NCBI RefSeq assembly: GCF_902859595.1 | Contig: NZ_CADIJQ010000001.1 | Span: 248,001 to 312,000, forward strand | Source of the DNA: Achromobacter kerstersii | Lineage (GTDB): Bacteria; Pseudomonadota; Gammaproteobacteria; Burkholderiales; Burkholderiaceae_B | Length of the DNA stretch: 64,000 nucleotides | Direction: 5' to 3' | Shown: positions 18,814 through 27,551 of the stretch, piece by piece | How the letters are laid out: each line of letters starts with the position of its first letter | Numbering within the stretch: position 1 is the stretch's first letter | Notes under the pieces: model-generated | What the model was told of the DNA's origin: nothing | Seen by the model: only the letters and a program-made list of their open reading frames with translations | Databases searched by the model: none | Translations under genes and position numbers: made by a program

Positions 18814-18831
18814 GCCTGCCCTTTCCCCCAC

Positions 18832-18858
18832 GCGATCCGGCCCAGCGGGCCGGATCGC
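18832..18858 (+). terminator. Hairpin terminator after the adhesin gene
   Basis: A perfect 12-bp stem (GCGATCCGGCCC / GGGCCGGATCGC) with loop AGC begins 18 bp after the adhesin stop and is followed by TGCTATTTG. It separates the adhesin from the next gene in the same direction. Confidence 0.75.
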
Positions 18859-18877
18859 TGCTATTTGAATTCATCCC

Positions 18878-19384
18878 ATGCCCAAGCATTTTTTCGAGCG
18901 TGAACAGCTGCTGACCTGGTTCAAGGGGAACGCGGCTGCGGCGGACTACGTCGATATGGTGTGCCGCATCGCGCACTTGTGGGACGACCTGATCGACCGC
19001 GACAAGGACGTTCCTGATGACGACATTAACCACGGTTTCTTTGAAGCGCTGATACGGTTGCCGCGCAATACCTTCTACCGTGCGCACTTCGACCACCTGA
19101 ATGCGGTGCTGATCAATGCCGTGTCGAATTGGCAGATCGCCACCAAGCTTGAACGCGAGGGGGGCAATTACGAGAAGAGCATCGCCTTTGTGTTGCGGTC
19201 GTCGTATGCCGACCTGATCACGCAATCGGCGCTGATCATCGGCGGCGAGAAGTGGGCGTGCCAGGTCGGTGAAGAAGTGCGCAAGGCGACGCACGGTGAA
19301 ACCTACGAGGGCTACATCAAGAACCTGGCCCAGGAAGCCGCAGACCGCAGCAAGCAAAAGCTGGCGCGGCAAGCCAAGAGCTGA
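18878..19384 (+). CDS. Hypothetical protein with aspartate-rich helix
   Basis: 168 residues, probably cytoplasmic and all-helical. The striking part is HLWDDLIDRDKDVPDDD (about residues 29-45). It recalls the metal-binding aspartate motifs of isoprenoid-synthase-fold proteins, but the protein is only about half their size and a second aspartate motif is not clear. It has several Trp and a Lys-rich end. It starts 64 bp after the adhesin stop but behind a strong hairpin, so it is probably a separate transcript. The family was not recognised and no function is proposed. Confidence 0.65.
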   Translation: MPKHFFEREQLLTWFKGNAAAADYVDMVCRIAHLWDDLIDRDKDVPDDDINHGFFEALIRLPRNTFYRAHFDHLNAVLINAVSNWQIATKLEREGGNYEKSIAFVLRSSYADLITQSALIIGGEKWACQVGEEVRKATHGETYEGYIKNLAQEAADRSKQKLARQAKS

Positions 19385-19413
19385 TTGCCGCGGCCAGCCG
19401 GGTCAGGTTGCCG

Positions 19414-19998
19414 TCATTCACGTGGCGGCGCGTCGTTGCGCAGCGGGTGAATGGCCAGCGGATCAAAGCGCCAGTAATGGTCATACTGATCCGCGCAGCG
19501 CACGACGGTGTAGACGGGGTTGTCGGTGTAATGCCGGGGTCCGCCGCGCACCGTGCGCAAGCCTAATTCCCCGCCGCAAATCGGGCAATCGCCGCCAAGC
19601 TGCGTGATGAACACGTCGCCCGACTCATTGGCTTCCAGGCAGGTGCTGCGCCACACACGGCCAAAGCGCACGCGGCGCAGGTCGTTGGCCGGTTTGAAGA
19701 CCAGGCCAAAGACAAACAGCAGCGCAAACCAGAAATACCCCGAGCCTTGCCCCCACGCGTTGATGAAACCCAGCACCGCCAGCAAGCAGGCGGCAAGGCT
19801 GGGCCAATATAGCCAGTCGACCTTGACCTGGCGCCCTCGGATGACAAAGGGCTTGATGTCCACCCGGGTGAGATAAGGCGTGGACTGCGCCTTGTCGGTT
19901 TCTTCGCTGCGGCCAAACTGGCGTGCAAGCGAGGCGCCGCACTGGCCGCAATAACGATCTTCGCGCTCGCAACCCGATCCGCACTTCATGCAAAGCAT
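19414..19998 (-). CDS. Zinc-ribbon membrane protein, function unknown
   Basis: 194 residues. The N-terminus is a double-CxxC zinc ribbon (CMKCGSGCEREDRYCGQCG, residues 3-21). A linker follows, then two membrane segments at about residues 66-82 and 88-105, and a cytoplasmic tail with a second zinc-type knuckle (CPICGG). Such proteins are common, mostly uncharacterised inner-membrane proteins. It converges on the preceding unknown gene. A copy of the dispersed palindrome lies 16 bp upstream of the start, inside the probable 5' leader. Start is Met1, with Met4 also possible. Confidence 0.75.
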   Translation of the reverse strand: MLCMKCGSGCEREDRYCGQCGASLARQFGRSEETDKAQSTPYLTRVDIKPFVIRGRQVKVDWLYWPSLAACLLAVLGFINAWGQGSGYFWFALLFVFGLVFKPANDLRRVRFGRVWRSTCLEANESGDVFITQLGGDCPICGGELGLRTVRGGPRHYTDNPVYTVVRCADQYDHYWRFDPLAIHPLRNDAPPRE

Positions 19999-20013
19999 TC
20001 ATTGACTCCAGAA

Positions 20014-20028
20014 ATTGCAGTCTGACAG
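20014..20028 (+). repeat. Dispersed palindrome family, single arm (copy A)
   Basis: ATTGCAGTCTGACAG. This is one forward arm of the element found as complete hairpins at 29305, 47746 and 62345. No reverse arm is seen within 60 bp, so this is a solo copy. It lies in the 276-bp gap between the zinc-ribbon gene and the methyltransferase gene; I see nothing else in that gap. Confidence 0.7.
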
Positions 20029-20274
20029 CATAAACCAAGGGCAAAACTCCCCCTGGCCGCTTCCCGCAGCCCAGGCGTATGATTTCAGGCTGAGGATCAG
20101 TCCCGGCCTGGCGCTGGGTGCTTAGCCCGCGCGCCAGTTTTGCATGTCACTGCTTCGCATTGCTCGCTCCGCTTGCCGCGCGGAGGGGCGTGGAGGCGTC
20201 GCGCCATGGACCATCTATCGCTTGCTGCCTACCCGGATTTCCCTGGCAGTGACGGCGCCGGGATTGCATCCCGG

Positions 20275-21123
20275 TCACCGGCGGGTGATCACGATTTCCA
20301 GGTATTCACTGGGCACCACCATACCGGCGTCGCCAGAGCGATTGAACCGGTCTATCTGCGCTATGAGATCGCTTTCCAGAGCCGCTTGCCCGGCAGGGTC
20401 CAGCGCGGAAAACGCCTTGAGGAGCGGCCCGTAATAGGTCTTGAACACTTGCAGCCAATGCGCTGGCGAGCGGTAACGGAAAACGAAATGGCGCGGTTCC
20501 GCCTGGATTGCCGAAGCGTGCGCGCCGAACATCTCGTCGATGCGCGCCCGGGTACCCCACAGCGCGGGCGATTTTGCCCCGGCCGGCGGGGGCAAATATT
20601 TTCCAATGGTCTTGAAAATCTGGCCGATGAAGCCTTCTGGCGTCCAATTGGCCATGCCGATCTTGCCGCCTGCGCGGCACACGCGGATGAGTTCGGCGGC
20701 CGCCTTGTCCTGGTCGGCCGTGAACATCACGCCGAAGGTGGACATGACGGCGTCAAAGCTCGCTGGCGCAAAGGGCAGGGCTTCGGCATCGGCCTCCTGG
20801 AATTCGATCTTCAGCCGTTCGGCGGCGGCGCGCTCGCGGGCGCGGCTGAGCAATGCGGGGACATAGTCGGTGGCGACGACCTCGCACCACCGGCGTGCGG
20901 CGGCCAGCGAGGCGTTGCCGTTACCCGCTGCGACATCAAGGACTTTTTGCCCGGCGCGGACATCAAGCGATTCGCAGAGTTGTTCGCCGACGATTTGAAG
21001 CGTCGTGCCGACAACGGCGTAGTCGCCGGACGACCAGGTGGCTTGCTGGCGGGCCTTCAGGGCGGCAAGATCGGGCGGCGCGGGAGTCTGCGCTTGAGGG
21101 GCTGCGGTGGCGGAAATGGACAT
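20275..21123 (-). CDS. Class I SAM-dependent methyltransferase
   Basis: 282 residues. The SAM-binding motif I is VLDVAAGNGNAS (about residues 60-71). Acidic motif II sits in EVVATDYVPALL, and EADAEALPFAPASFDAVMS is the UbiE/Methyltransf_11 motif. The RBS GGAGAC is 6 nt before the ATG. These enzymes methylate small molecules; substrate unknown. It is transcribed divergently from the BTAD-type regulator, with about 140 bp between the starts, so the regulator probably controls it (inference). Confidence 0.88.
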   Translation of the reverse strand: MSISATAAPQAQTPAPPDLAALKARQQATWSSGDYAVVGTTLQIVGEQLCESLDVRAGQKVLDVAAGNGNASLAAARRWCEVVATDYVPALLSRARERAAAERLKIEFQEADAEALPFAPASFDAVMSTFGVMFTADQDKAAAELIRVCRAGGKIGMANWTPEGFIGQIFKTIGKYLPPPAGAKSPALWGTRARIDEMFGAHASAIQAEPRHFVFRYRSPAHWLQVFKTYYGPLLKAFSALDPAGQAALESDLIAQIDRFNRSGDAGMVVPSEYLEIVITRR

Positions 21124-21260
21124 GGTCTGTCTCCATTAAGACGGGGGAAATGCGCTGGCGGGCATTGCCGGCGCGGCGTGGATGCACAGGCAGGGACGGA
21201 AAAGTTTCCGCACGTTCTGCGACCCGACCTCAACCGTAAGTCGGGCGCGTGGAGGCGAGC

Positions 21261-23300
21261 GTGGTAGCGGGCGTGGAATCTGCCGCAGCCGGGAATTCGG
21301 GTTTGCCCGAAGAGGCTGGCGCCATTCGTATTCGAATGCTGGGGGCCATGACGATCAGCCGGGCGGGCGCCACCGTGGCCTTGCCGCCGTCACGCAAGTT
21401 ACGTGCGCTGATCGCGTATCTTGCGCTTGCCCCGCACGCGGTCTCGCGCGCGCATCTGTGCGAGTTGCTTTGGGACATTCCGAATGACCCGCGCGGTGAA
21501 CTTCGCTGGTGTCTCAGCAAGGCGCGAGCGTTGCTCGACGGGCCGGGCCTGCGCCGTGTCCAAGCCTTCCAAGAGACGCTGAGCCTCGACCTGCACGATT
21601 GCCAGGTCGATGCTGTCGAGGTTGAACAGGCAATGCAGCAGGGCATCAGCAGCGTGGGCGGCGAGCGGTTGCAAGCGCTCGCCGCGTTGTTCGCAGGCGA
21701 TTTTCTGGACGGCCTGCAACTCAAATCCTGTCCCATGTTTGACAGTTGGCTGGTGGCGCAACGGCGCCGGTTCAGAGCCTGCCAGACGGCGGTTATGGAA
21801 CACCTGGCCGCGACGTTGCCGGCCGGTTCCGAAGCACGCTATGGCTGCCTGGACCAGTGGTTGCGGCTGGCGCCCTTCGACCGGCGTGCGCACGCATTGA
21901 TGCTGCAATCACTGAACGACCGCGGGCAATTTCGCGAAGGCGATGAGCACCTGGCCGCTGCGATTCGCGCGTTCGAAGACGAGGGGCTGGATTGGCATCC
22001 CTTGCGGGATGCGTGGCGGCAACTGCGGCAGGCGCCGGCCGATCCGCCTGAAGCGGGGGCAAGGACCGGAGAGGCAGCGCTTGGCGCGCCATCGGAAGGG
22101 GGCAGGGAGCGGACCGGGCGTGCGTCGATTGCGGTCATGCCATTCACGGACGCGTCGGCGCGCAGCGGGGTGCGGGGCGGGCTGGGGGACGGCTTGGCTT
22201 ACGACATCATCACCCGGCTGGCGAAGCTGCGCAGCCTGTTCATCATTGCGCAGGGAACCGTCTTCGCGCTGGACCAGCGCAGTGTGGGCCCAGAGGAGGC
22301 CGGCCGCACGCTGAATGTGGACTTCGTGGTCAGTGGTTCGTTGCGCCGGCACGCCAAGCGGATCATCGTGGACGTGGCCCTGGTTGAGTCGCGCTCCGCG
22401 CGCATCGTGTGGGCGGAAACGTTCGACCACGCGATCGATGACGCCTTCGTGGCGCTGGATGAAATCGGCAACCGGATTGTCGCGTCGATCGACATCGAGA
22501 TTGAATCTACCGAACGCAACCGGGCCATTCTCACGCCACCGAATTCGTTGGACGCGTGGTCGGCCCATCATCGCGGCCTGTGGCACATGTATCGCTTTAA
22601 CCAAGCGGACAATTTGCAGGCACGGCACTTCTTCGAGATGGCGGTGCGGTTGGACCCCACCTATTCGCGGGCGTACGCGGGTCTGTCGTTCACGCATTGG
22701 CAGGACGCGTTCCAGCGGTGGGGCGAACAGAAACCGTCGATGGACCTGGCGCAACAAGCCGCGAGCCAGAGCCTGGCGGCCGACGACCGGGACCCCGCGG
22801 CGCATTGGGCGATGGGGCGGGCCCTGTGGCTACGCGGCAACCAGGAATCGTCGCTGGCGGAATTGCAGCGCGCCGTGGACCTCAGCCCGAATTTTGCGCT
22901 GGGCCACTACACGTTGGGGTTCGTCCATTGCCAGTCAGGCGATGCGCAGGCCGCGATCGGGTCAGCCGACCATTCACGCCATCTGAGCCCCTTCGACCCC
23001 TTGATGTTCGGCATGCTGGCCGTGCGCGCATTGGCGCTGGTCCGGTTGGGGCGGATCGAGGAAGCCGCCGACTGGGCGGTCAAGGCGGCGATGCGTCCTA
23101 ACGCCCATGTCCACATCCTGGCGATTGCCGCCTATAGCCTGGCCATTGCGGACCGAGTGGACGAGGCGCGCGGCTTTCTGGCGTTGATCCGCAAGTCGCA
23201 TCCCGCCTACCGCGTCGGCGATTTCCTGGCGGCATTTCACCTGACCGACGACGCGCAAGCCTTGTTCAGGAAAGGGGCGCGGCGAATCGGGGTGGAGTGA
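21261..23300 (+). CDS. SARP/BTAD-type transcriptional regulator with TolB-like and TPR regions
   Basis: 679 residues from the GTG at 21261, which has a perfect GGAGG and a 5-nt spacer; a GTG 12 bp earlier is also in frame. Domains are: winged-helix DNA-binding (about 20-105, RKLRALIAYLALAPHAVSR), bacterial transcriptional activator (BTAD) helices to about 255, a TolB/adenylate-cyclase-associated segment (about 285-400, SIAVMPFTDASA...VDFVVSGSLRR), then TPR-like helices to the end. Gram-negative members are one-component regulators, often beside the genes they control. The divergent methyltransferase is the likely target. No sensor or kinase domain is seen. Confidence 0.85.
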   Translation: MVAGVESAAAGNSGLPEEAGAIRIRMLGAMTISRAGATVALPPSRKLRALIAYLALAPHAVSRAHLCELLWDIPNDPRGELRWCLSKARALLDGPGLRRVQAFQETLSLDLHDCQVDAVEVEQAMQQGISSVGGERLQALAALFAGDFLDGLQLKSCPMFDSWLVAQRRRFRACQTAVMEHLAATLPAGSEARYGCLDQWLRLAPFDRRAHALMLQSLNDRGQFREGDEHLAAAIRAFEDEGLDWHPLRDAWRQLRQAPADPPEAGARTGEAALGAPSEGGRERTGRASIAVMPFTDASARSGVRGGLGDGLAYDIITRLAKLRSLFIIAQGTVFALDQRSVGPEEAGRTLNVDFVVSGSLRRHAKRIIVDVALVESRSARIVWAETFDHAIDDAFVALDEIGNRIVASIDIEIESTERNRAILTPPNSLDAWSAHHRGLWHMYRFNQADNLQARHFFEMAVRLDPTYSRAYAGLSFTHWQDAFQRWGEQKPSMDLAQQAASQSLAADDRDPAAHWAMGRALWLRGNQESSLAELQRAVDLSPNFALGHYTLGFVHCQSGDAQAAIGSADHSRHLSPFDPLMFGMLAVRALALVRLGRIEEAADWAVKAAMRPNAHVHILAIAAYSLAIADRVDEARGFLALIRKSHPAYRVGDFLAAFHLTDDAQALFRKGARRIGVE

Positions 23301-23346
23301 TGTCCGCCACAGGCCAGCTGCGAGGATAATGTCTGCTTTCTGACGT

Positions 23347-25158
23347 TTGCATACCCTTCGTGGAACGGATCGCTTGGGCAACAACCATTCTCCCGCCACT
23401 CCTGCGCTGACCGTCTCAACCGCGTTGACCCAGGCCTACGCGCATTGGCACGCCGGCCAGGCCGCGCATGCCGAACAGCTTTGCCTGCGGGTGCTGGAGA
23501 CCGTGCCGGATCAACCCGGCGCACGTCATCTGCTGGGCCTGATAGCGCATGCCTACGGACACCAAGACATGGCGATCGAGCACCTTCGCGCCGCGTGCCG
23601 GTCGCCGCTTGCGCCCGCCATGTACCACAGCAATCTGGCGGAAATGTGCCGCCAGAGGGGCTGGCTGGGCGACGCGGAAAGCGCGGCCCGGCGTGCGGTG
23701 GCATTGGAACCCCAACTGGCCGAAGGCTGGAACAACCTGGGCATCATCCTTCAAGAGGCGGGGCAACTGGCCGCCAGCCTGGAATGCTTGCAGCGCGTGG
23801 CGGTGTTGTTGCCCGACAGCCCGGAAACGCATAACAACCTGGGCAACACCTGCCTGCTGCTGGGCGATACCGCACAGGCGCTTTTGCACTATGGGCGCGC
23901 GCTGGCGTTGAACCCCGATCACGCGCAAACGCTGTGTAATCAATCACTTGCCTTGAGCAACCAAGGCCGTCATGACGAGGCCCTGTCCGCAATCCGCCGC
24001 GCCATCGACATCGACCCTTTGACCCCGCTTGCTCACCAGAACCTGGCGCGCATTGAACAGGCACGCGCCGCCAAGGGTGCGGCTGGGGCGAGAGAAGTGA
24101 GCGCCACGGCGGCCAACGCCCACGCGGCAAGTGTGCAGGCGCATGCGCTTCGTACACAGGGCCACGTGGACGAAGCGCGCAAGCTCCTGGAACGCGCGGT
24201 GCGCGATACGCCCAGTGATACGAGCCTGCGGTTCGACCTGGCCGAGCTGTTGCTGCTGCAAGGCGACTTCGATGCGGGTTGGCGGGAATACCGTTTCCGT
24301 TACCGGATGGCGCATACCGCGATGCAGGCGCGCCATGTGCAGAAGCCGCGTTGGGAAGGGCAGCCCATCGCGGGCCAGACCTTGCTGATCCATGACGAGC
24401 AAGGGTTCGGCGACACCTTTCAGTTCTTGCGGCTGGTAGCGTGGGCGCGCGAGCGTAGCGGGGCGCGCATCATTCTCGACGTCAATGCCGACTGCCACGC
24501 CTTGGCCGAACGCAGCGGCGGTTTTGACCAGATCATTCGTGCCGGCACGATACCGCCGCCGTTCGACGTCCATTGCGAACTGATGAGCCTGCCGATGGCG
24601 CTGGGGTTGCGACTGGGCGACTTGCCGATCCGCACGTCGTACCTGCACGCCGATCCGCAGCGCGTCGAGCAATGGCGCAAACGTCTGGCGCACCTGCCGC
24701 GGCCGTGGGTCGGGCTGGTGTGGGCGGGGCGGCCCAGCCATCCGAACGACGCGCAGCGGTCGTTGGCGCTGGCCGATCTAGCGCCCCTCGCGCAAGCGGG
24801 CGTGAGCTTCATCGGGCTGCAAAAGGGCGCCGCCGCCGACTCAGCCGCCGCGCCGCCGGCGGGCATGACGATGCTGTCGCTGGGCCATGACCTCGGCAGC
24901 TTCGACGACACCGCCGCGCTCATCACGCTGCTTGATGTGCTGGTATCGGTGGACTCATCGCCCGCGCATCTGGCCGGCGCGCTGGGCTGCCCGGTCTGGG
25001 TCCTGCTGCCGTTTGCGCCTGACTGGCGCTGGCTGCTGGGCCGCAACGACTCGCCGTGGTATCCGTCGATGCGGCTATTCCGCCAACCCGCCCCGGGGCA
25101 GTGGGGGCCGGTGCTTACGGATGTAGCCGCCGCGTTGTCAGCGCTGGCGCCGCGATAA
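23347..25158 (+). CDS. TPR protein with GT9/SPINDLY-like glycosyltransferase-type C-terminal domain
   Basis: Up to 603 residues; the TTG at 23347 and another TTG at 23374 are both possible starts, neither with a strong RBS. The N-terminal half has about seven TPR motifs (AEGWNNLGIILQEAGQLAAS, HNNLGNTCLLLGDTAQAL and others). From about residue 320 the fold is that of heptosyltransferase-like proteins: HDEQGFGDTFQFLRLVAWA, then VGLVWAGRPSHPND, and DVLVSVDSSPAHLAGALGCP near the donor-binding end. Such proteins are common in Burkholderiales and may glycosylate proteins or merely bind. No flagellar gene is nearby. Confidence 0.82.
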   Translation: MHTLRGTDRLGNNHSPATPALTVSTALTQAYAHWHAGQAAHAEQLCLRVLETVPDQPGARHLLGLIAHAYGHQDMAIEHLRAACRSPLAPAMYHSNLAEMCRQRGWLGDAESAARRAVALEPQLAEGWNNLGIILQEAGQLAASLECLQRVAVLLPDSPETHNNLGNTCLLLGDTAQALLHYGRALALNPDHAQTLCNQSLALSNQGRHDEALSAIRRAIDIDPLTPLAHQNLARIEQARAAKGAAGAREVSATAANAHAASVQAHALRTQGHVDEARKLLERAVRDTPSDTSLRFDLAELLLLQGDFDAGWREYRFRYRMAHTAMQARHVQKPRWEGQPIAGQTLLIHDEQGFGDTFQFLRLVAWARERSGARIILDVNADCHALAERSGGFDQIIRAGTIPPPFDVHCELMSLPMALGLRLGDLPIRTSYLHADPQRVEQWRKRLAHLPRPWVGLVWAGRPSHPNDAQRSLALADLAPLAQAGVSFIGLQKGAAADSAAAPPAGMTMLSLGHDLGSFDDTAALITLLDVLVSVDSSPAHLAGALGCPVWVLLPFAPDWRWLLGRNDSPWYPSMRLFRQPAPGQWGPVLTDVAAALSALAPR

Positions 25159-25196
25159 GCGCCAGGCCTGCGCAGAAATCCACGTGGGCAGGCGTG

Positions 25197-25262
25197 TATC
25201 AGCCGGATCGGACGGTCGGGGTAGGCGGACTGAGCATGGGCCGCGCGGCTAAGTAACGGCAA
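25197..25262 (-). pseudogene. Remnant of a Bug (TctC) receptor gene
   Basis: Read on the minus strand, this stretch encodes ALPLLSRAAHAQSAYPDRP followed by IRLI. That is the end of a signal peptide and the first residues of a mature Bug receptor. After it the family pattern (usually V-P-[FY]-x-P-G-G) is lost and the TPR gene stop lies 39 bp further on. It overlaps the last 14 bp of the LysR gene in another frame. LysR followed by a Bug gene is a usual arrangement in this family, so a deletion probably removed the rest. Confidence 0.55.
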
Positions 25263-26175
25263 CGCCACTGGCCGGCACGTTGCGGCGGCGGGAAAAGTCG
25301 CAGACTTCGGCGGCGCGCCGCGCGATGTATTCGTTGCGGCCGTCCAGCGTGCCTTGGTGGAACACCGCGTTGTAGACCATCGGCGGGGGCATGGGAACGC
25401 TGTGCACAATTCTCAGCAGGCCCGCATCCAGCTCCGGCCGGAAATACGCCGGGCATAGCTGGCTGATCCCGAAGCCGTCGATGGTCAATTCCCCCAGCAC
25501 CGCCAGGCTGTTGCTGGCGAAGACGCGGTTGAACCGAAAGCCGTGTTCTTCCAGCCAGGGCCGATAAAACAGGCTCTTGCTGGAATCGTGGGACTGTTCA
25601 AGAAAGGGGTACAGCGCGAAATCCGCCGGCTTCAGCGGGCCTTGCGGCACGCCCAGCGCAGGGCTGGCCATCCAGACGTTTTCAACAACGCCTACCGGCG
25701 TCAGTTGAAACTCTTCGCCCCAGTACGTCCCCGGCACAATCGCCAGATCCAGCTCGTGTTGGCGCAACTGGTCGATCAGTTGCAGGCCGGGCGCCACGCT
25801 GGGCTCCAACGTCAGACCCGGGCTTTCCTTGACCACGGTGCTGATCAATAGCCCCAGCCAGCTGAGCGCCGTCAGTTCCGTGACGCCAATGCGGACCCGT
25901 CCTTCCAGCGGCGCCGTGCCGCCTGCGGCTTCCGCCATGCGCAAGCGCAGGCGCAGCGCCTCTTCGGCCATGGGGAAAATGCGTTCGCCATCGGGGGTCA
26001 GCACAATGCCCGTTGCGCCGCGGTGGAGCAGGCGCTTGCCCAATTCGGTTTCAAGGTCGCTTACGCGCTTGGAGATGGCGGATTGCGTCGCGTGCAACGT
26101 CGTTGCGGCGGCGCTCAGGCTGCCCAGCTTGGCGCTGTGATAGAACGCCTCGAGTTGTTTGAAGGTGGGATTCAT
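25249..26175 (-). CDS. LysR-family transcriptional regulator
   Basis: 308 residues from the ATG at 26175, which gives the usual start (MNPTFKQLEAFYHSAKLGSL). The frame stays open for 41 more codons upstream but that extension is not LysR-like. The winged HTH is LSAAATTLHATQSAISKRVS, followed by a LysR substrate domain. It is transcribed divergently from the aminotransferase-Bug-RraA unit, which it probably regulates. Its last 14 bp overlap the Bug receptor remnant in another frame. Confidence 0.9.
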   Translation of the reverse strand: MNPTFKQLEAFYHSAKLGSLSAAATTLHATQSAISKRVSDLETELGKRLLHRGATGIVLTPDGERIFPMAEEALRLRLRMAEAAGGTAPLEGRVRIGVTELTALSWLGLLISTVVKESPGLTLEPSVAPGLQLIDQLRQHELDLAIVPGTYWGEEFQLTPVGVVENVWMASPALGVPQGPLKPADFALYPFLEQSHDSSKSLFYRPWLEEHGFRFNRVFASNSLAVLGELTIDGFGISQLCPAYFRPELDAGLLRIVHSVPMPPPMVYNAVFHQGTLDGRNEYIARRAAEVCDFSRRRNVPASGVAVT

Positions 26176-26268
26176 TGCGACGGATGGCCTGGGTTCCGTG
26201 ATGACCTGGAAGCCCATGCCAATCTGGAATGACGGGGTATGCCGATTACTCGCTACCCCTTGGAAACC

Positions 26269-26288
26269 GATCGTATCCATAATCGATC
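26269..26288. promoter_or_regulatory. Candidate LysR operator between LysR and aminotransferase genes
   Basis: Inverted repeat GATCG-N10-CGATC, containing a T-N11-A spacing (TATCCATAATCGA), lies 28 bp before the aminotransferase ATG in the divergent promoter region. LysR regulators typically bind such a site. No footprint evidence; assigned by eye. Confidence 0.4.
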
Positions 26289-26316
26289 CACTGTTCAATA
26301 GACTCCTGGATCACCC

Positions 26317-27516
26317 ATGCAGACCGCCGCAAGACTTCAGCGTATCAAGCCTTCTCCCAGTTCAATGGCGGGCCAGCATGCCCGCATGCTGCGCGCGCAG
26401 GGCAGGGACATCGTGAGCCTGACGTCGGGTGAACCGGATTTTGATACGCCCGCACACATCCGCGATGCGGCTTATCGCGCCATGAACGACGGTCAAACGC
26501 GCTACACCGATGTGGGCGGCACCGCTGCGTTACGCGAAGCCATCCGCGCCAAGTTCGCCCGCGACAACGGGCTGGACTACGGCCTGGACGAAATCATCGT
26601 CAGCACCGGCGCCAAGCAGATCATTTTCAACGCCATCATGGCTACCGTCGATACCGGCGACGAAGTGATCGTGCCTGCGCCGTACTGGGTGTCCTATCCC
26701 GACATCACCTTGCTGGCCAACGGCACGCCCGTGATCGTCAACACGCGCTCGGAAAACGGATTCCGCTTGCAGGCGGAAGAGCTCGAACGTGCCATTACGC
26801 CCCGCACGCGCTGGCTGATTCTGAATGGCCCGAACAATCCCAGCGGCGCGAATTTCACGAAGGCCGACCTGCAAGCGCTGGCGGATGTCTTGCGCAAGCA
26901 CCCGCATGTCTGGATCTTGACGGACGACATCTACGAACACTTGCTGTATGACGGCCGCGCGTTTTATACGCTGGCGCAAGTGGCGCCCGACCTGAAGGAC
27001 CGCACGCTGACGCTCAATGGCGTGTCCAAGGCCTATGCCATGACCGGATGGCGGATCGGTTATGCCGGCGCGCCGGTGGCGTTGATCAAGGCGATGACGA
27101 AGCTGCAATCGCAAAGCACGTCCAACCCTAGTTCGGTGAGCCAGGCGGCCGCGTTGGCGGCCTTGACCGGTCCGCAAGACTTCGTGGCGCAGAGCCGCGA
27201 ACGCTTTCAGGCGCGGCGCGATCAGATTGTGCAGGCCTTGAACGCCATTGATGGCATCCAGTGCGCCAGCCCGGAAGGCGCGTTCTACGTCTTCCCGCAG
27301 TGTTCGGACCTGTTCGGCGCGACCTTGCCCGATGGCAGCAAATTGCAAAACAGCGAGCAATGGGTGCTGCATCTGCTGAACGCGCAGAACCTGGCGGTGC
27401 TGCAAGGCTCGGCCTATGGCGTGGACACCCATTTCCGAATTTCATTTGCCGCCAGCGACGCCGTGCTGGAGGAAGGTTGCCGTCGTATCGCGCAGGCACG
27501 GGCGCAGTTGGCCTGA
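26317..27516 (+). CDS. PLP-dependent class I/II aminotransferase
   Basis: 399 residues, the usual length for aspartate/aromatic-type aminotransferases. Visible are SGEPDFDTP at the substrate end, LNGPNNPSGA (the PNNPSG motif), DDIYEHLLY (the Asp that pairs with the pyridine N) and the Schiff-base lysine in SKAYAMTGWR (Lys238), with Arg near the C-terminus (THFRISFA). It acts in the cytoplasm and moves an amino group from an amino acid to 2-oxoglutarate or another oxo acid. Downstream are a Bug receptor and an RraA-type aldolase in the same direction, so it probably deaminates the imported compound (inference). Confidence 0.9.
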   Translation: MQTAARLQRIKPSPSSMAGQHARMLRAQGRDIVSLTSGEPDFDTPAHIRDAAYRAMNDGQTRYTDVGGTAALREAIRAKFARDNGLDYGLDEIIVSTGAKQIIFNAIMATVDTGDEVIVPAPYWVSYPDITLLANGTPVIVNTRSENGFRLQAEELERAITPRTRWLILNGPNNPSGANFTKADLQALADVLRKHPHVWILTDDIYEHLLYDGRAFYTLAQVAPDLKDRTLTLNGVSKAYAMTGWRIGYAGAPVALIKAMTKLQSQSTSNPSSVSQAAALAALTGPQDFVAQSRERFQARRDQIVQALNAIDGIQCASPEGAFYVFPQCSDLFGATLPDGSKLQNSEQWVLHLLNAQNLAVLQGSAYGVDTHFRISFAASDAVLEEGCRRIAQARAQLA

Positions 27517-27551
27517 CCTGCCGCACTTTAAAAAATCACAAGGGGAAAATC

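Noticed and set aside
18832..18858. A copy of the dispersed palindrome after the adhesin gene
   Set aside because: The stem sequence (GCGATCCGGCCC) is unrelated to the core; it is an ordinary GC-rich terminator hairpin.
20140..21267. A 375-codon plus-strand frame opposite the methyltransferase
   Set aside because: The opposite strand carries a complete SAM methyltransferase with RBS; this frame has no family features.
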